Shown one piece after another: positions 49,321 through 57,226 of a DNA stretch of 64,000 nt. Below the pieces are notes generated by a model. That model worked only from the letters and a program-made list of their open reading frames with translations. It was not told the DNA's origin and searched no databases. Both the position numbers and the translations under genes were made by a program. Position 1 is the stretch's first letter. Each line of letters begins with the position of its first letter. Source of the stretch: Pseudomonadota bacterium. Lineage in GTDB: Bacteria; Pseudomonadota; Alphaproteobacteria; Rhizobiales; Xanthobacteraceae. The DNA lies in the NCBI GenBank assembly GCA_023387695.1, contig JAEWHT010000025.1, positions 23,147-87,146 on the forward strand, in the 5' to 3' direction.

Positions 49321-51578
49321 CCTTGCGCCAGCAGCTCCTCGATCCGGATCGGGAAGCGGCGCACCCGTACGCCGGTTGCGTGCCAGACGGCATTGGCAAC
49401 CGCACCGGCGCTGCCGGTGATGCCGATCTCGCCGACCCCCTTGATGCCAAGCGCATTCACATGCGGATCGTGCTCCTCGACCGTGATCACGTCGAGCGGC
49501 GGCACGTCGGCATTCACGGGGATATGGTACTCGCCGAGATTGGCATTCATGATCCGCCCGCTGCGGCGGTCGGTGATGGCTTCCTCGTGCAACGCGAAGG
49601 ATAGGCCCCAGATCATGCCGCCGAACAGCTGGCTCTTGACCAGATGCGGGTTGACGATGCGGCCGGCCGCGAAGGCGCCGACCATGCGGGTGACGCGGAT
49701 CTGGCCGAGCTCGGGATCGACCTTCACTTCCGCGAACACCGCGCCATGGGCGTGCATGGCATACTCTTCCATCGCCGCCGGGTTCGGTGCGCCGGTGCCG
49801 CGGGCTTCGACCTCGGCCACGCCCGCGCGCGCGAGGATCTCATTATAGCTCTCGCCGCGGCTCTCGTCGTCGCGCCGGATCAATCGGCCATCGCGTGCAA
49901 TCACGCCGGCATTGCCGGCACCGAACAGCGGCGAACGCTCATCATTGGTGGCGAGATCCGCAAGCTTGGCGATGACTGCCGCACCGGCGCTGTGGATCGC
50001 AGCACCGGCGGTTGCCGTGTGCGCCGAGCCGCCGGCGATACCGGCATCGGGCAGGTCGGACGAGCCGGCCTTGAACTCAACGCGGTCGATATCGAGCCCG
50101 AGTTCGTCCGCTGCGATCTGGGCGAGCGCGGTCCATGCACCCTGCCCCATGTCGTGCGCGCCGATCTCCATCGCACCGGACCCATCACGACGAAGCACCG
50201 CACGCGCCTCCGCCTGGAACATGAGCGCGGGGAACGTCGCGGTGCCCATCCCCCAGCCGACCAGAAGTCCGGCATCATCGCGCATCTGTCTCGGCTGCAG
50301 CGAGCGCTTCGCCCAGCCGAAACGCGCCGCGCCCTGATCGTAACAGGCACGTAGCGCTTTCGAGGAGAACGGTTTTCCCGTGATCGGCTCGACCTCGGCA
50401 TAATTCTTCAGACGGAAGGCGAGCGGATCCATGCCGCACGCCCAGGCCATTTCGTCGATCGCGCTTTCCAGCGCGATCGATCCGGTCGCTTCGCCCGGCG
50501 CACGCATGAACAGAGGTGTGCCGGTGTTGACGCGCACGGCGTCGTGCGAGGTGCGGATCGCCGGCGCCGCATAAAGCGTGTGCGAGGCATCGGCAGCCGG
50601 CTCGTAGAAATCGTCGAACGTGCTCGACACGGTGCGCGCGTGGTGATCGAGCGCGGTCAGGCGCCCCTCACCGTCGGCACCGATGCGCAAGCGTTGACGC
50701 GTCGGCGCACGATGGCCGACCGGGCCATACATCTGCTCACGACGCAGCACGAGCTTGACCGGCTTGCCGACGAGCTTTGCGGCCATGATGCCGAGGACCG
50801 GAGGGCCAGCCATCAGTCCCTTCGAGCCGAAGCCGCCGCCAAGGAAGGGGCTGCGGATGTGGATCTTGTCATGGGGAATGCCGAACAGCTCGGCAACGCG
50901 CGCCAGGGACAACATCAATCCCTGGGTCGGCATGTCGATCTGAAGATTGTCGCCGTTCCAGTGGGCGACGATCGCATGCGGCTCCATCGCATTGTGATAT
51001 TGGGCCGGCGTCTCGTAGAGAGCGTCGATCTGCTTGTCGGCTGAAGCAAGCCCGGCCGCGACATCGCCATGGTGATGTTCGGACGGGTTGCCGACACCGA
51101 CGACGGGCGGCACGTAGCTCTTGCCGGCATCAAGGCCGACGAGCGCTGGCAGCGTCTCGTAACGCGGCGCCAGCAACACCGCGCCCTCCGTCGCCGCTTC
51201 GAGCGTTTCGGCGATCACGACCGCGATCGGCTGGTTGGCGTAGCGGACCTCGTTACTCTGCAACACCTCCATCCGGAACACGAACGGATTGGTCTTGATC
51301 TCAGGATCGATCGAAAGCTGCGGCTTGTGATCCGGCGTCATGACGTCGACGACGCCGGGATGACGCTTGGCGGCCGCAACATCGAGCGAGGTCACGCGAC
51401 CATGCGCGATGCTGGACACGGCCATTACCGCAAACAGCATGCCAGGCGGATGATTGTCGGCGGCATAAGTTGCCTGACCCTTGACCTTGAGCACGCCGTC
51501 GCGGCGGGTCAGCGGCTGGCCGATGTTCGAGCCGTGACGGAGATGGGCGGGAGCGCTGGTGAGATTGAGCTCAGGCAT
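49317..51578 (-). CDS. Xanthine dehydrogenase family molybdopterin-binding subunit (PaoC-like)
   Basis: A 753-residue large subunit of a molybdenum hydroxylase. PLTRRDGVLKVKGQATYAAD is the usual start, followed by SPFLGGGFGSKG in the substrate-facing domain. AHDMGQGAWTALAQIAADEL and GSAHTATAGAAIHSAGAAV are molybdopterin contacts. The catalytic Glu is in IKGVGEIGITG. ATG 51578 has GGAG upstream and overlaps the end of the FAD-subunit gene by eight bases. It would hydroxylate an aldehyde or N-heterocycle and pass electrons to the FAD and FeS subunits. The substrate is unknown. Confidence 0.93.
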   Translation of the reverse strand: MPELNLTSAPAHLRHGSNIGQPLTRRDGVLKVKGQATYAADNHPPGMLFAVMAVSSIAHGRVTSLDVAAAKRHPGVVDVMTPDHKPQLSIDPEIKTNPFVFRMEVLQSNEVRYANQPIAVVIAETLEAATEGAVLLAPRYETLPALVGLDAGKSYVPPVVGVGNPSEHHHGDVAAGLASADKQIDALYETPAQYHNAMEPHAIVAHWNGDNLQIDMPTQGLMLSLARVAELFGIPHDKIHIRSPFLGGGFGSKGLMAGPPVLGIMAAKLVGKPVKLVLRREQMYGPVGHRAPTRQRLRIGADGEGRLTALDHHARTVSSTFDDFYEPAADASHTLYAAPAIRTSHDAVRVNTGTPLFMRAPGEATGSIALESAIDEMAWACGMDPLAFRLKNYAEVEPITGKPFSSKALRACYDQGAARFGWAKRSLQPRQMRDDAGLLVGWGMGTATFPALMFQAEARAVLRRDGSGAMEIGAHDMGQGAWTALAQIAADELGLDIDRVEFKAGSSDLPDAGIAGGSAHTATAGAAIHSAGAAVIAKLADLATNDERSPLFGAGNAGVIARDGRLIRRDDESRGESYNEILARAGVAEVEARGTGAPNPAAMEEYAMHAHGAVFAEVKVDPELGQIRVTRMVGAFAAGRIVNPHLVKSQLFGGMIWGLSFALHEEAITDRRSGRIMNANLGEYHIPVNADVPPLDVITVEEHDPHVNALGIKGVGEIGITGSAGAVANAVWHATGVRVRRFPIRIEELLAQG

Positions 51579-52623
51579 GGATGGCTCCGGACGAAGCAAA
51601 GGGGGATGCCGGCAACGCCGGGATACGCGCGGGCGTACCGGCGGCGGCGAGGGTCAGCGCGCGCACGACGATGCGGCGCGCCAGCTCGATCTTGTAGGCA
51701 TTGTCGCCGGACGGCTTTGCGTCGGCGAGCGCACGCCAGGCGGCTTCCTGGAAGGCGTCTGCCGTGGGTGCGACGCCCTTGAGCACATCCTCAGCGGCAC
51801 GAGCGCGCCAAGGCTTCGCGGCGACGCCGCCAAGCGCAAGCCGCGCCTCTGCAATCTTGCCATTCTCGATCCGCAACGCGGCTGCAGCCGAGACGATGGC
51901 GAAAGCATAGGACGTCCGCTCGCGGACCTTGAGATAGCGTGCATGCGCTCCAAAGCCACGCGCAGCGGACGGAAGGCGAATCGCGACGATGAGGTCGCCG
52001 GGTTCAAGTGCGGATTCACGCTCCGGTGTAATGCCGGGCAGACGATGCAATTCGTCGAGCGCGATCTCGCGACGGCCCTTCTTGCCCTCGATCTCGACGA
52101 TGGCGTCGAGCGCAACGAGCGGTACGCAGAAGTCGGAGGGGTGCGTCGCGATGCAGCTCTCGCTCCAGCCGAGCACGGCATGCAAGCGGTTCTCACCCTC
52201 GCGTGCGTCGCAGCCAGAGCCAGCCTCGCGCTTGTTGCAGCGGCTGGCAGTGTCGTAGAAATATGCGCAACGGGTCCGCTGCAGCAGATTGCCGCCCACT
52301 GTCGCGGCGTTGCGCAATTGCGCGGATGCACCAGAGAGCAGCGCTTCGGCGACGGCCGGATACGCTCTCTCGAAGGCGGCGTCGTGCGCGAGATCGGCAT
52401 TGCTGACGAGCGCGCCGATGCGAACGCCGCCATCAGCGAGGTGCTCGATGCGATCGAGCCCGTCGAGATGCGTGACGTCTACCAGCCGATCCGGACGGCT
52501 GACGTTACCCTTCATCAGGTCGAGCAGATTGGTGCCGGCGGCAAGATAAGTCGCCCCCGGCTGGGTAGCGGCCGCGACGGCTTCGGCAACCGTGGCGGGC
52601 CTGACATATTCAAACTGTTTCAT
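51571..52623 (-). CDS. Molybdenum hydroxylase FAD-binding subunit with extra [4Fe-4S] loop (PaoB-like)
   Basis: A 350-residue medium subunit of the xanthine dehydrogenase family. YLAAGTNLLDLMKGNV and ASAQLRNAATVGGNLLQRTR are the two FAD-binding segments. The stretch after NLLQRTR has CAYF, RCNKREAGSGC and SCIATHPSDFC, the Cys set that in PaoB (YagS) and 4-hydroxybenzoyl-CoA reductase binds an additional [4Fe-4S] cluster. That makes it an aldehyde-oxidoreductase-like rather than a xanthine dehydrogenase subunit. ATG 52623 overlaps the stop codon of the [2Fe-2S] subunit gene by four bases (ATGA). Confidence 0.93.
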   Translation of the reverse strand: MKQFEYVRPATVAEAVAAATQPGATYLAAGTNLLDLMKGNVSRPDRLVDVTHLDGLDRIEHLADGGVRIGALVSNADLAHDAAFERAYPAVAEALLSGASAQLRNAATVGGNLLQRTRCAYFYDTASRCNKREAGSGCDAREGENRLHAVLGWSESCIATHPSDFCVPLVALDAIVEIEGKKGRREIALDELHRLPGITPERESALEPGDLIVAIRLPSAARGFGAHARYLKVRERTSYAFAIVSAAAALRIENGKIAEARLALGGVAAKPWRARAAEDVLKGVAPTADAFQEAAWRALADAKPSGDNAYKIELARRIVVRALTLAAAGTPARIPALPASPFASSGAIHA

Positions 52624-53117
52624 GCTGAGCGCCTCTGGTAGGTTTCGTCGGCACCGGCTTGAGCCTCGAGCACGGCATCGACGATGCCGGCATAGGCGCC
52701 GCAACGGCAGAGGTTGCCGCTCATGCATTCGCGGATACGCTCGGGATCATTGCCGGCCTGGGCTTCCTGCATCATGCCGATCGCGCTCATGATCTGGCCG
52801 GGCGTGCAGAAGCCGCACTGGAAGCCGTCATGGGCGATGAAGGCGGCCTGGACGGGATGAAGCTGGTCGCCGCGTGCGACACCTTCGATGGTGAGGATGT
52901 CTACGCCATCATGGCTGATGGCGAGCGCGAGACAGGAATTGATGCGCTTGCCGTCGACGAGAATGGTGCAGGCGCCGCACTGGCCGCGGTCGCATCCCTT
53001 CTTGGTTCCGGTGAGATGGAGGCGCTCACGCAGGAGATCGAGCAGCGTGACGCGGGGATCGTCGAGGACGAACTCGCGCCGTGCACCGTTCACGGTGAGG
53101 CTGATGGAGTGGTTCAT
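52620..53117 (-). CDS. Molybdenum hydroxylase [2Fe-2S] subunit
   Basis: A 165-residue electron-transfer subunit. The plant-ferredoxin-type cluster is at GCDRGQCGACTILVDG and the second cluster uses CGFCTPG and CRCGAY. No twin-arginine signal is present, unlike PaoA of Escherichia coli, so this complex should stay in the cytoplasm. It is the first gene of a three-gene operon (2Fe-2S, FAD, Mo) with overlapping ends. It is divergent from a TetR-type gene. Confidence 0.95.
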   Translation of the reverse strand: MNHSISLTVNGARREFVLDDPRVTLLDLLRERLHLTGTKKGCDRGQCGACTILVDGKRINSCLALAISHDGVDILTIEGVARGDQLHPVQAAFIAHDGFQCGFCTPGQIMSAIGMMQEAQAGNDPERIRECMSGNLCRCGAYAGIVDAVLEAQAGADETYQRRSA

Positions 53118-53274
53118 ACAAGGCTCCGATCAGATAGGGACATGGCTCATCGCCCGGCGCGCCACCGCCGTGGCCGCCGTCGATATCGCGCCGGCCAGAC
53201 ATGATCCGGCCGACACCAACGAAGATACGGAGGCACCCTCCGCTTAACAAGGGCCGCCGAGAAATATTTGGAAT

Positions 53275-53299
53275 TTGTCAAAAGCCCGTGCACTGACAA
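53275..53299. promoter_or_regulatory. Inverted repeat between the molybdenum-enzyme operon and its TetR gene
   Basis: TTGTCA (53275-53280) and TGACAA (53294-53299) with 13 bases between them lie in the divergent region, upstream of the TetR gene. This is a plausible TetR-family operator. Confidence 0.35.
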
Positions 53300-53366
53300 C
53301 GCGATGCAGCCCTGCAAAGGTTCAGCGAGGGTTCAATCTAACCAATTCGTGATCTACATTGTCGGC

Positions 53367-54005
53367 ATGGACGACCACACCGACCAGACCCGCAAGCCCC
53401 GCGCCGATGCCGTGCGCAATCGCGAGCGCGTGCTCGAAGCGGCCAAGCTCGTGTTCAACGCGGGCGGCCCGGAGGCGAGCCTGGAGGCCGTGGCGAAACG
53501 CGCCGGCGTCGGCATCGGCACGCTCTATCGGCATTTCCCGACGCGCGAGGACCTGTTCGAGGCGGTCTACCGGCGCGAGGTCGAACAGCTCAGCGAGCTT
53601 GCCGAGCAGTTGAAGAATGCCAATGACCCGGTTGACGCACTCAGGCGCTGGCTGCGCTCCAATGTCGAATTCGTGGCCACGAAGAAGGGCATGTCAGCCG
53701 CTTTGGCGCTGACGTTCCAAAGTACGTCGGACCTGGCCGCCTTCTCGATGGACCGGCTGACCAAGGCGATCGGCTCACTGCTCGACCGCGCTGTCGCGGC
53801 CGGCGAGATGCGCGGCGATGTCAGCCCGGAGGATCTGCTCAGGACCCTCGTCGGCATGTGCTACATCAACGACCAGCCCGGCTGGCAATCCTCGGTCCTA
53901 CGGATGCTCGACGTGTTCGTCGACGGGCTTCGCGTGCAATCCGTCGCAAAGGGGAAGTCGCGCGCCACCAGGCCGGCGAAGACCGCCGTGAAACGGAAGC
54001 GATAG
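53367..54005 (+). CDS. TetR/AcrR family transcriptional regulator
   Basis: A 212-residue regulator. The N-terminal DNA-binding part has NRERVLEAAKLVFNAGGPEA, then AVAKRAGVGIGTLYRHFPTR, a standard TetR helix-turn-helix. The ligand-binding domain follows. The tail is basic (KGKSRATRPAKTAVKRKR). ATG 53367 is chosen as the beginning of the conserved region; GTG 53349 is possible and the ribosome site is weak. It is divergent from the molybdenum hydroxylase operon and so probably represses it until a substrate binds. Confidence 0.9.
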   Translation: MDDHTDQTRKPRADAVRNRERVLEAAKLVFNAGGPEASLEAVAKRAGVGIGTLYRHFPTREDLFEAVYRREVEQLSELAEQLKNANDPVDALRRWLRSNVEFVATKKGMSAALALTFQSTSDLAAFSMDRLTKAIGSLLDRAVAAGEMRGDVSPEDLLRTLVGMCYINDQPGWQSSVLRMLDVFVDGLRVQSVAKGKSRATRPAKTAVKRKR

Positions 54006-54071
54006 CACGCCCGTATTTCCCAGAGGTCGTGCTAGGATCGGCACTGCCGGGATTTCAACGCGGAGCCTGTC

Positions 54072-54479
54072 ATGCGCATTGCCGCTTTGCTCGTCGCTTT
54101 TATGATCACCCTTTTTGCCGCTCCGGCACGCGCCGACGACGTCGCGGCGGCGCAAAGCGTGATTCGCGCCCAGGAGCAGGCCTTCATCCATGACGACGCC
54201 GCGGCCGCCTACTCCTATGCCGCGCCGGCGATCAAGCAGATCTTCAGCGCACCCGATATCTTCATGTCGATGGTGCAAAGCGGCTACGCGCCGGTCTACC
54301 GACACAAGAGTTTTGAGTTCGGCGACAGCAAGACCGAAGGCAGCTCGGTGGCCCAGCGCGTTCACATCATCGATGCCAATGGCGAAGCCTGGGAAGCGCT
54401 CTACACGCTCGAGCAGCAGGCGGACGGCAGCTACAAGATCACGGGCTGCTCGCTGCTGAAGGCAGGGCAGGCAGTTTAG
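54072..54479 (+). CDS. DUF4864 family exported protein
   Basis: A 135-residue protein with a signal peptide (1-21, ending ARADD), so periplasmic. It has the DUF4864 pattern: AQSVIRAQEQAFIHDDAAAA, YAAPAIKQIFSAPDIFM, YAPVYRHKSFEFGD and WEALYTLEQQADGSYKITGC. The fold is probably SnoaL/NTF2-like. No function is established. It lies 66 bases after the TetR gene and ends with TAG overlapping the stop codon of convergent lspA. Confidence 0.85.
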   Translation: MRIAALLVAFMITLFAAPARADDVAAAQSVIRAQEQAFIHDDAAAAYSYAAPAIKQIFSAPDIFMSMVQSGYAPVYRHKSFEFGDSKTEGSSVAQRVHIIDANGEAWEALYTLEQQADGSYKITGCSLLKAGQAV

Positions 54480-54964
54480 GCCGCCTTGAGCAACAACGAG
54501 ACCACCGTCGCAATGGCGCCCAAGGTGATCGCCGTGTCGGCGACGTTGAAAATGGCGAATGACCAGGCCTGGTAGGAGACGTGGACGAAGTCGATCACCT
54601 CACCGATCCGGGCCCTGTCCAGCACATTTCCGAGCGCGCCGGCAATGATCAGGGCAAGTCCAGTGGCGAGGATCGGTTGCCGCGCCGGCACGCGGCGAAG
54701 CCACCAGCCCAACACTGCACAGGCCAGAAGCGATAGCCCAACCAGCGGCCAACGTTGCGCGTCATCCGCGAAACGCAGGAAGCTGAACGAGACGCCCTTG
54801 TTGTAGGACAGCAGGAGGTCGATCGATGGCAACGCCGTAGACGCCAGAATGATCATCGGGCGACCGGGCTCAAGCAAGCCAACGACGAGCTGCTTCGTGC
54901 CCTGATCCAGCAAGAGGACAACGAGGATCAGCCAAACCCAGCGGAGTGAAGGCGCTCGCGGCAT
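54476..54964 (-). CDS. lspA: Signal peptidase II (lipoprotein)
   Basis: A 162-residue inner-membrane aspartyl protease that cleaves signal peptides of diacylglyceryl prolipoproteins. Four hydrophobic segments fit LspA topology. LLLDQGTKQLVV is the first conserved box. The catalytic Asp pair is in GALGNVLDR (Asp116) and FNVADTAI (Asp143). ATG 54964 gives the normal N-terminus. LspA is most often found beside ileS; here it is 41 bases downstream of an MFS transporter gene on the same strand, so it might be a second copy. The copper operon nearby encodes probable lipoproteins, which need such processing. Confidence 0.94.
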   Translation of the reverse strand: MPRAPSLRWVWLILVVLLLDQGTKQLVVGLLEPGRPMIILASTALPSIDLLLSYNKGVSFSFLRFADDAQRWPLVGLSLLACAVLGWWLRRVPARQPILATGLALIIAGALGNVLDRARIGEVIDFVHVSYQAWSFAIFNVADTAITLGAIATVVSLLLKAA

Positions 54965-55005
54965 CGTCAGAATGTTCCGGCTCGCGTCGATTGGCCGCCC
55001 GCCCC

Positions 55006-56271
55006 TTACGTCGCGAAGCCGGCTCCTGCCCTGGTCGCGTTCATGCGCGAGCGGATCAGCAGCGTCAAGACGATGCCGACATTGAGGGCGTTCCACGCCA
55101 CACCGTTTGCGAAGGCGGCCGCGTAGGAGCCAGTGGCGTCGAAGATGATGCCGGAGACCCAGCCGCCGAAGGACATGCCGAACACGGAGGCGAAGATCAC
55201 GATGCCGACGCGGGTTGCGGCTTCACTGGCCGGCATGGCCTCGCGGACGATGATGGCGTAGCTCGGCACGATTCCGCCCTGGAACAGGCCGAACATCGCA
55301 GAGATCAGATAGAGCGAGGCAAGACTGTCGAAGAACAGGTAGAATACCAGCGCAAAGCCCTGCGCCAACGCGCCGATCAGCAGCGTGGGGATGCCGCCGA
55401 TCTTGTCGGCGAGATAGCCTGAGCCGATCCGGCTGACAATGCCGCAGGCCATCATCAGCGACAGCATCTCGGCGCCGCGCGCGACGCCGTATCCGAGGTC
55501 GCCGCAATAGGCGACGATATGCACCTGCGGCATCGCCATGGCGACGCAGCAGGAAATGCTGGCGATCGAGAGCAACACCGTCAAAGTGTTGGTCGAGAGC
55601 CGGAGATTGACGCGCGGCGGCGGCGCATTGGCGTGATTGCGGACCTTGTCGTCGCCCATCTGCGCGCGCAGGAGCAGCAGCAGGCCCGACATCAACACCA
55701 CGCAGACGAGCGCGATGCCGACATGGGTGTAGCGCCAGCCGATTGTCTCGATACCCGCGTTGACGATCGGCGGCCATATCGTGCCAGCGACATAATTGCC
55801 GCTCGCGACGATGGTCACGGCGAGGCCACGATAGCGCTCGAACCAGTGGGAGGCTTCCGCCATCAGCGGTGCGAACGTCGCTGATGTGCCGAGACCAATC
55901 AGGAAATAGGCCGCTACGAACTGCCAGAGCTGGGTCGAGAGCCCGGCGAGCGTGTTGGCGACGCCGAGAAAGGCGATGCTGATCGCCATCGCTAGCACGA
56001 TGCCGAACTTGTCGGTGATCTTGCCGGCAATCACGCCGCCGAGCCCGAAGCCGAACATCATCAGTGTGAAGGCCAGCGACACCGCGCCGCGCGTCGCGGC
56101 GAATTCGGCCTGCACGACGGGAAGCACCACGACGACCGCCCACATACCGACGCCGCCGATCGAGCCCATCACCAGTGCGAGCAAAAGCCGCACCCACGCC
56201 TGACGGGAGTCAGGGGCGAATGAGGCCGATGTCTGTCCGGGGTGATTTGGCGCGTGCACGGCGCGGACCAT
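55006..56271 (-). CDS. MFS transporter (OxlT/monocarboxylate-like)
   Basis: A 421-residue major facilitator with about 12 helices. ATG 56271 is preferred, since codons further upstream overlap the leader of the divergent copper operon. WVRLLLALVMGSIGGVGMW starts helix 1. The loop-2/3 signature region is FGLGGVIAGKITDKFG, and ASHWFERYRGLAVTIVASG and GIVSRIGSGYLADKIGG are typical of the oxalate/formate antiporter-like branch. The substrate is likely a small organic anion. lspA lies 41 bases downstream. Confidence 0.9.
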   Translation of the reverse strand: MVRAVHAPNHPGQTSASFAPDSRQAWVRLLLALVMGSIGGVGMWAVVVVLPVVQAEFAATRGAVSLAFTLMMFGFGLGGVIAGKITDKFGIVLAMAISIAFLGVANTLAGLSTQLWQFVAAYFLIGLGTSATFAPLMAEASHWFERYRGLAVTIVASGNYVAGTIWPPIVNAGIETIGWRYTHVGIALVCVVLMSGLLLLLRAQMGDDKVRNHANAPPPRVNLRLSTNTLTVLLSIASISCCVAMAMPQVHIVAYCGDLGYGVARGAEMLSLMMACGIVSRIGSGYLADKIGGIPTLLIGALAQGFALVFYLFFDSLASLYLISAMFGLFQGGIVPSYAIIVREAMPASEAATRVGIVIFASVFGMSFGGWVSGIIFDATGSYAAAFANGVAWNALNVGIVLTLLIRSRMNATRAGAGFAT

Positions 56272-56373
56272 GTTCGCGGATCGCCGCGCGGTCAACCATT
56301 GTTGCCGCGATAATGGGCATGCGCGGTGCACTGCGGTAAGAATTGCTTGGCGAAATCGCACTTTGCCATTAGT

Positions 56374-56392
56374 TTGCAATCTGCGTGTGCAA
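56374..56392 (+). promoter_or_regulatory. Inverted repeat upstream of the copper operon
   Basis: TTGCA (56374-56378) and TGCAA (56388-56392), nine bases apart, lie 28 bases before the first ORF of the copper operon. The arms are short. It is a candidate copper-responsive operator and not a clear CueR/CsoR box. Confidence 0.25.
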
Positions 56393-56419
56393 CAATGCCG
56401 CGCGGAGCGTGCTGTCGGG

Positions 56420-56851
56420 ATGTTGTTGCGGATAACGCGATCGATGCGGATCAGGGTGGGGCGTTTCATTGCGCTGGCCTACCTGTTCTGCGTGCTCGCG
56501 CCGGCAGCGGCACTTGCCTGGGGAAACGGCCCGGCGCCGTGTCTCGATGATGTGCTGCTGGCTGATGTGCCTGTTCATCATCAGATGTCGGCGGGTCACA
56601 TGCATGACGGCGCGATGCATGACCACATGCACATGCATCACCAGTCCGCGCAGGACACCCCTGCCCCCCCTCATCATGACGGCAAGGGCAACGCCGGCCC
56701 GTGCTGCGCCATGATGTGCGTCAGTGCGCTGCCGGCCGATCTGCCAAGCTTCGCAAAGCCGCTTCAGCCGGTTTCCAGCTGCACGCCTGAAACTGTGGTG
56801 AGCCTGCACAGCGCGGCGCCGCCCCGGCACTACCGCCCTCCCATCGCCTGA
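56420..56851 (+). CDS. Exported His/Met-rich small protein of the copper operon
   Basis: About 143 residues from ATG 56420; ATG 56444 (RIRVGRFIALAYLFCVL) is an alternative and gives a cleaner signal peptide ending at ALAWG. The mature part is rich in His, Met and Asp, with repeated HHQMSAGHMHDGAMHDH and MHMHHQ. A CC-AMMC pair follows, which together suggest binding of copper(I) or copper(II) in the periplasm. No enzymatic motif is seen. Similar proteins open copper-tolerance operons. It is the first of six genes in the same direction. It is divergent from the MFS gene. Confidence 0.75.
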   Translation: MLLRITRSMRIRVGRFIALAYLFCVLAPAAALAWGNGPAPCLDDVLLADVPVHHQMSAGHMHDGAMHDHMHMHHQSAQDTPAPPHHDGKGNAGPCCAMMCVSALPADLPSFAKPLQPVSSCTPETVVSLHSAAPPRHYRPPIA

Positions 56852-56932
56852 TCTGACACGCGACGATGTCAGGCCGAACGCGCATTCCTGCGCGCGCGAG
56901 CCTGTGATCTCCGGACAGATCAGGGATTTCTC

Positions 56933-57217
56933 ATGCTTACACTTCTCGGGGCGAAGTCCGCCGCCGCATCTACGGCGCGTGGAGGACAGTTTCGATTCTG
57001 CTTGCCGCTGCTGGCCGCGATAGCGCTCGCGCTCTCCGGCTGCATGCCGGCAACGACTCACATCGCTACCGCAGATCCAGCCGATCCCGCCGCAAAGGCA
57101 GCGAGCGTCGGCTATCGCTCGACGGTCGCGCCCTATACGAGCCTGCGGCCCGCAGCGTTGGCGCCCTGGCGCGAGGGCAGCGAGGCCGTTCCGCCACAGC
57201 CAAAGCCAGACCGGTAG
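56933..57217 (+). CDS. Small putative lipoprotein of the copper operon
   Basis: A 94-residue protein. A hydrophobic stretch LPLLAAIALALSGC ends in a lipobox (LSGC), so the mature protein should be about 57 residues, lipidated at Cys and anchored in a periplasm-facing membrane. The mature part is Ala/Pro-rich and ends VPPQPKPDR. No metal-binding motif is present. It lies 81 bases after the His/Met-rich gene and nine bases before the TolC-family gene. Its role is unknown; it may support the outer-membrane factor. Confidence 0.7.
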   Translation: MLTLLGAKSAAASTARGGQFRFCLPLLAAIALALSGCMPATTHIATADPADPAAKAASVGYRSTVAPYTSLRPAALAPWREGSEAVPPQPKPDR

Positions 57218-57226
57218 GAGCGCGCC

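Noticed and set aside
53367..54005. Longer TetR start from 53268
   Set aside because: The extra residues do not match the family N-terminus and would use up the divergent promoter region.
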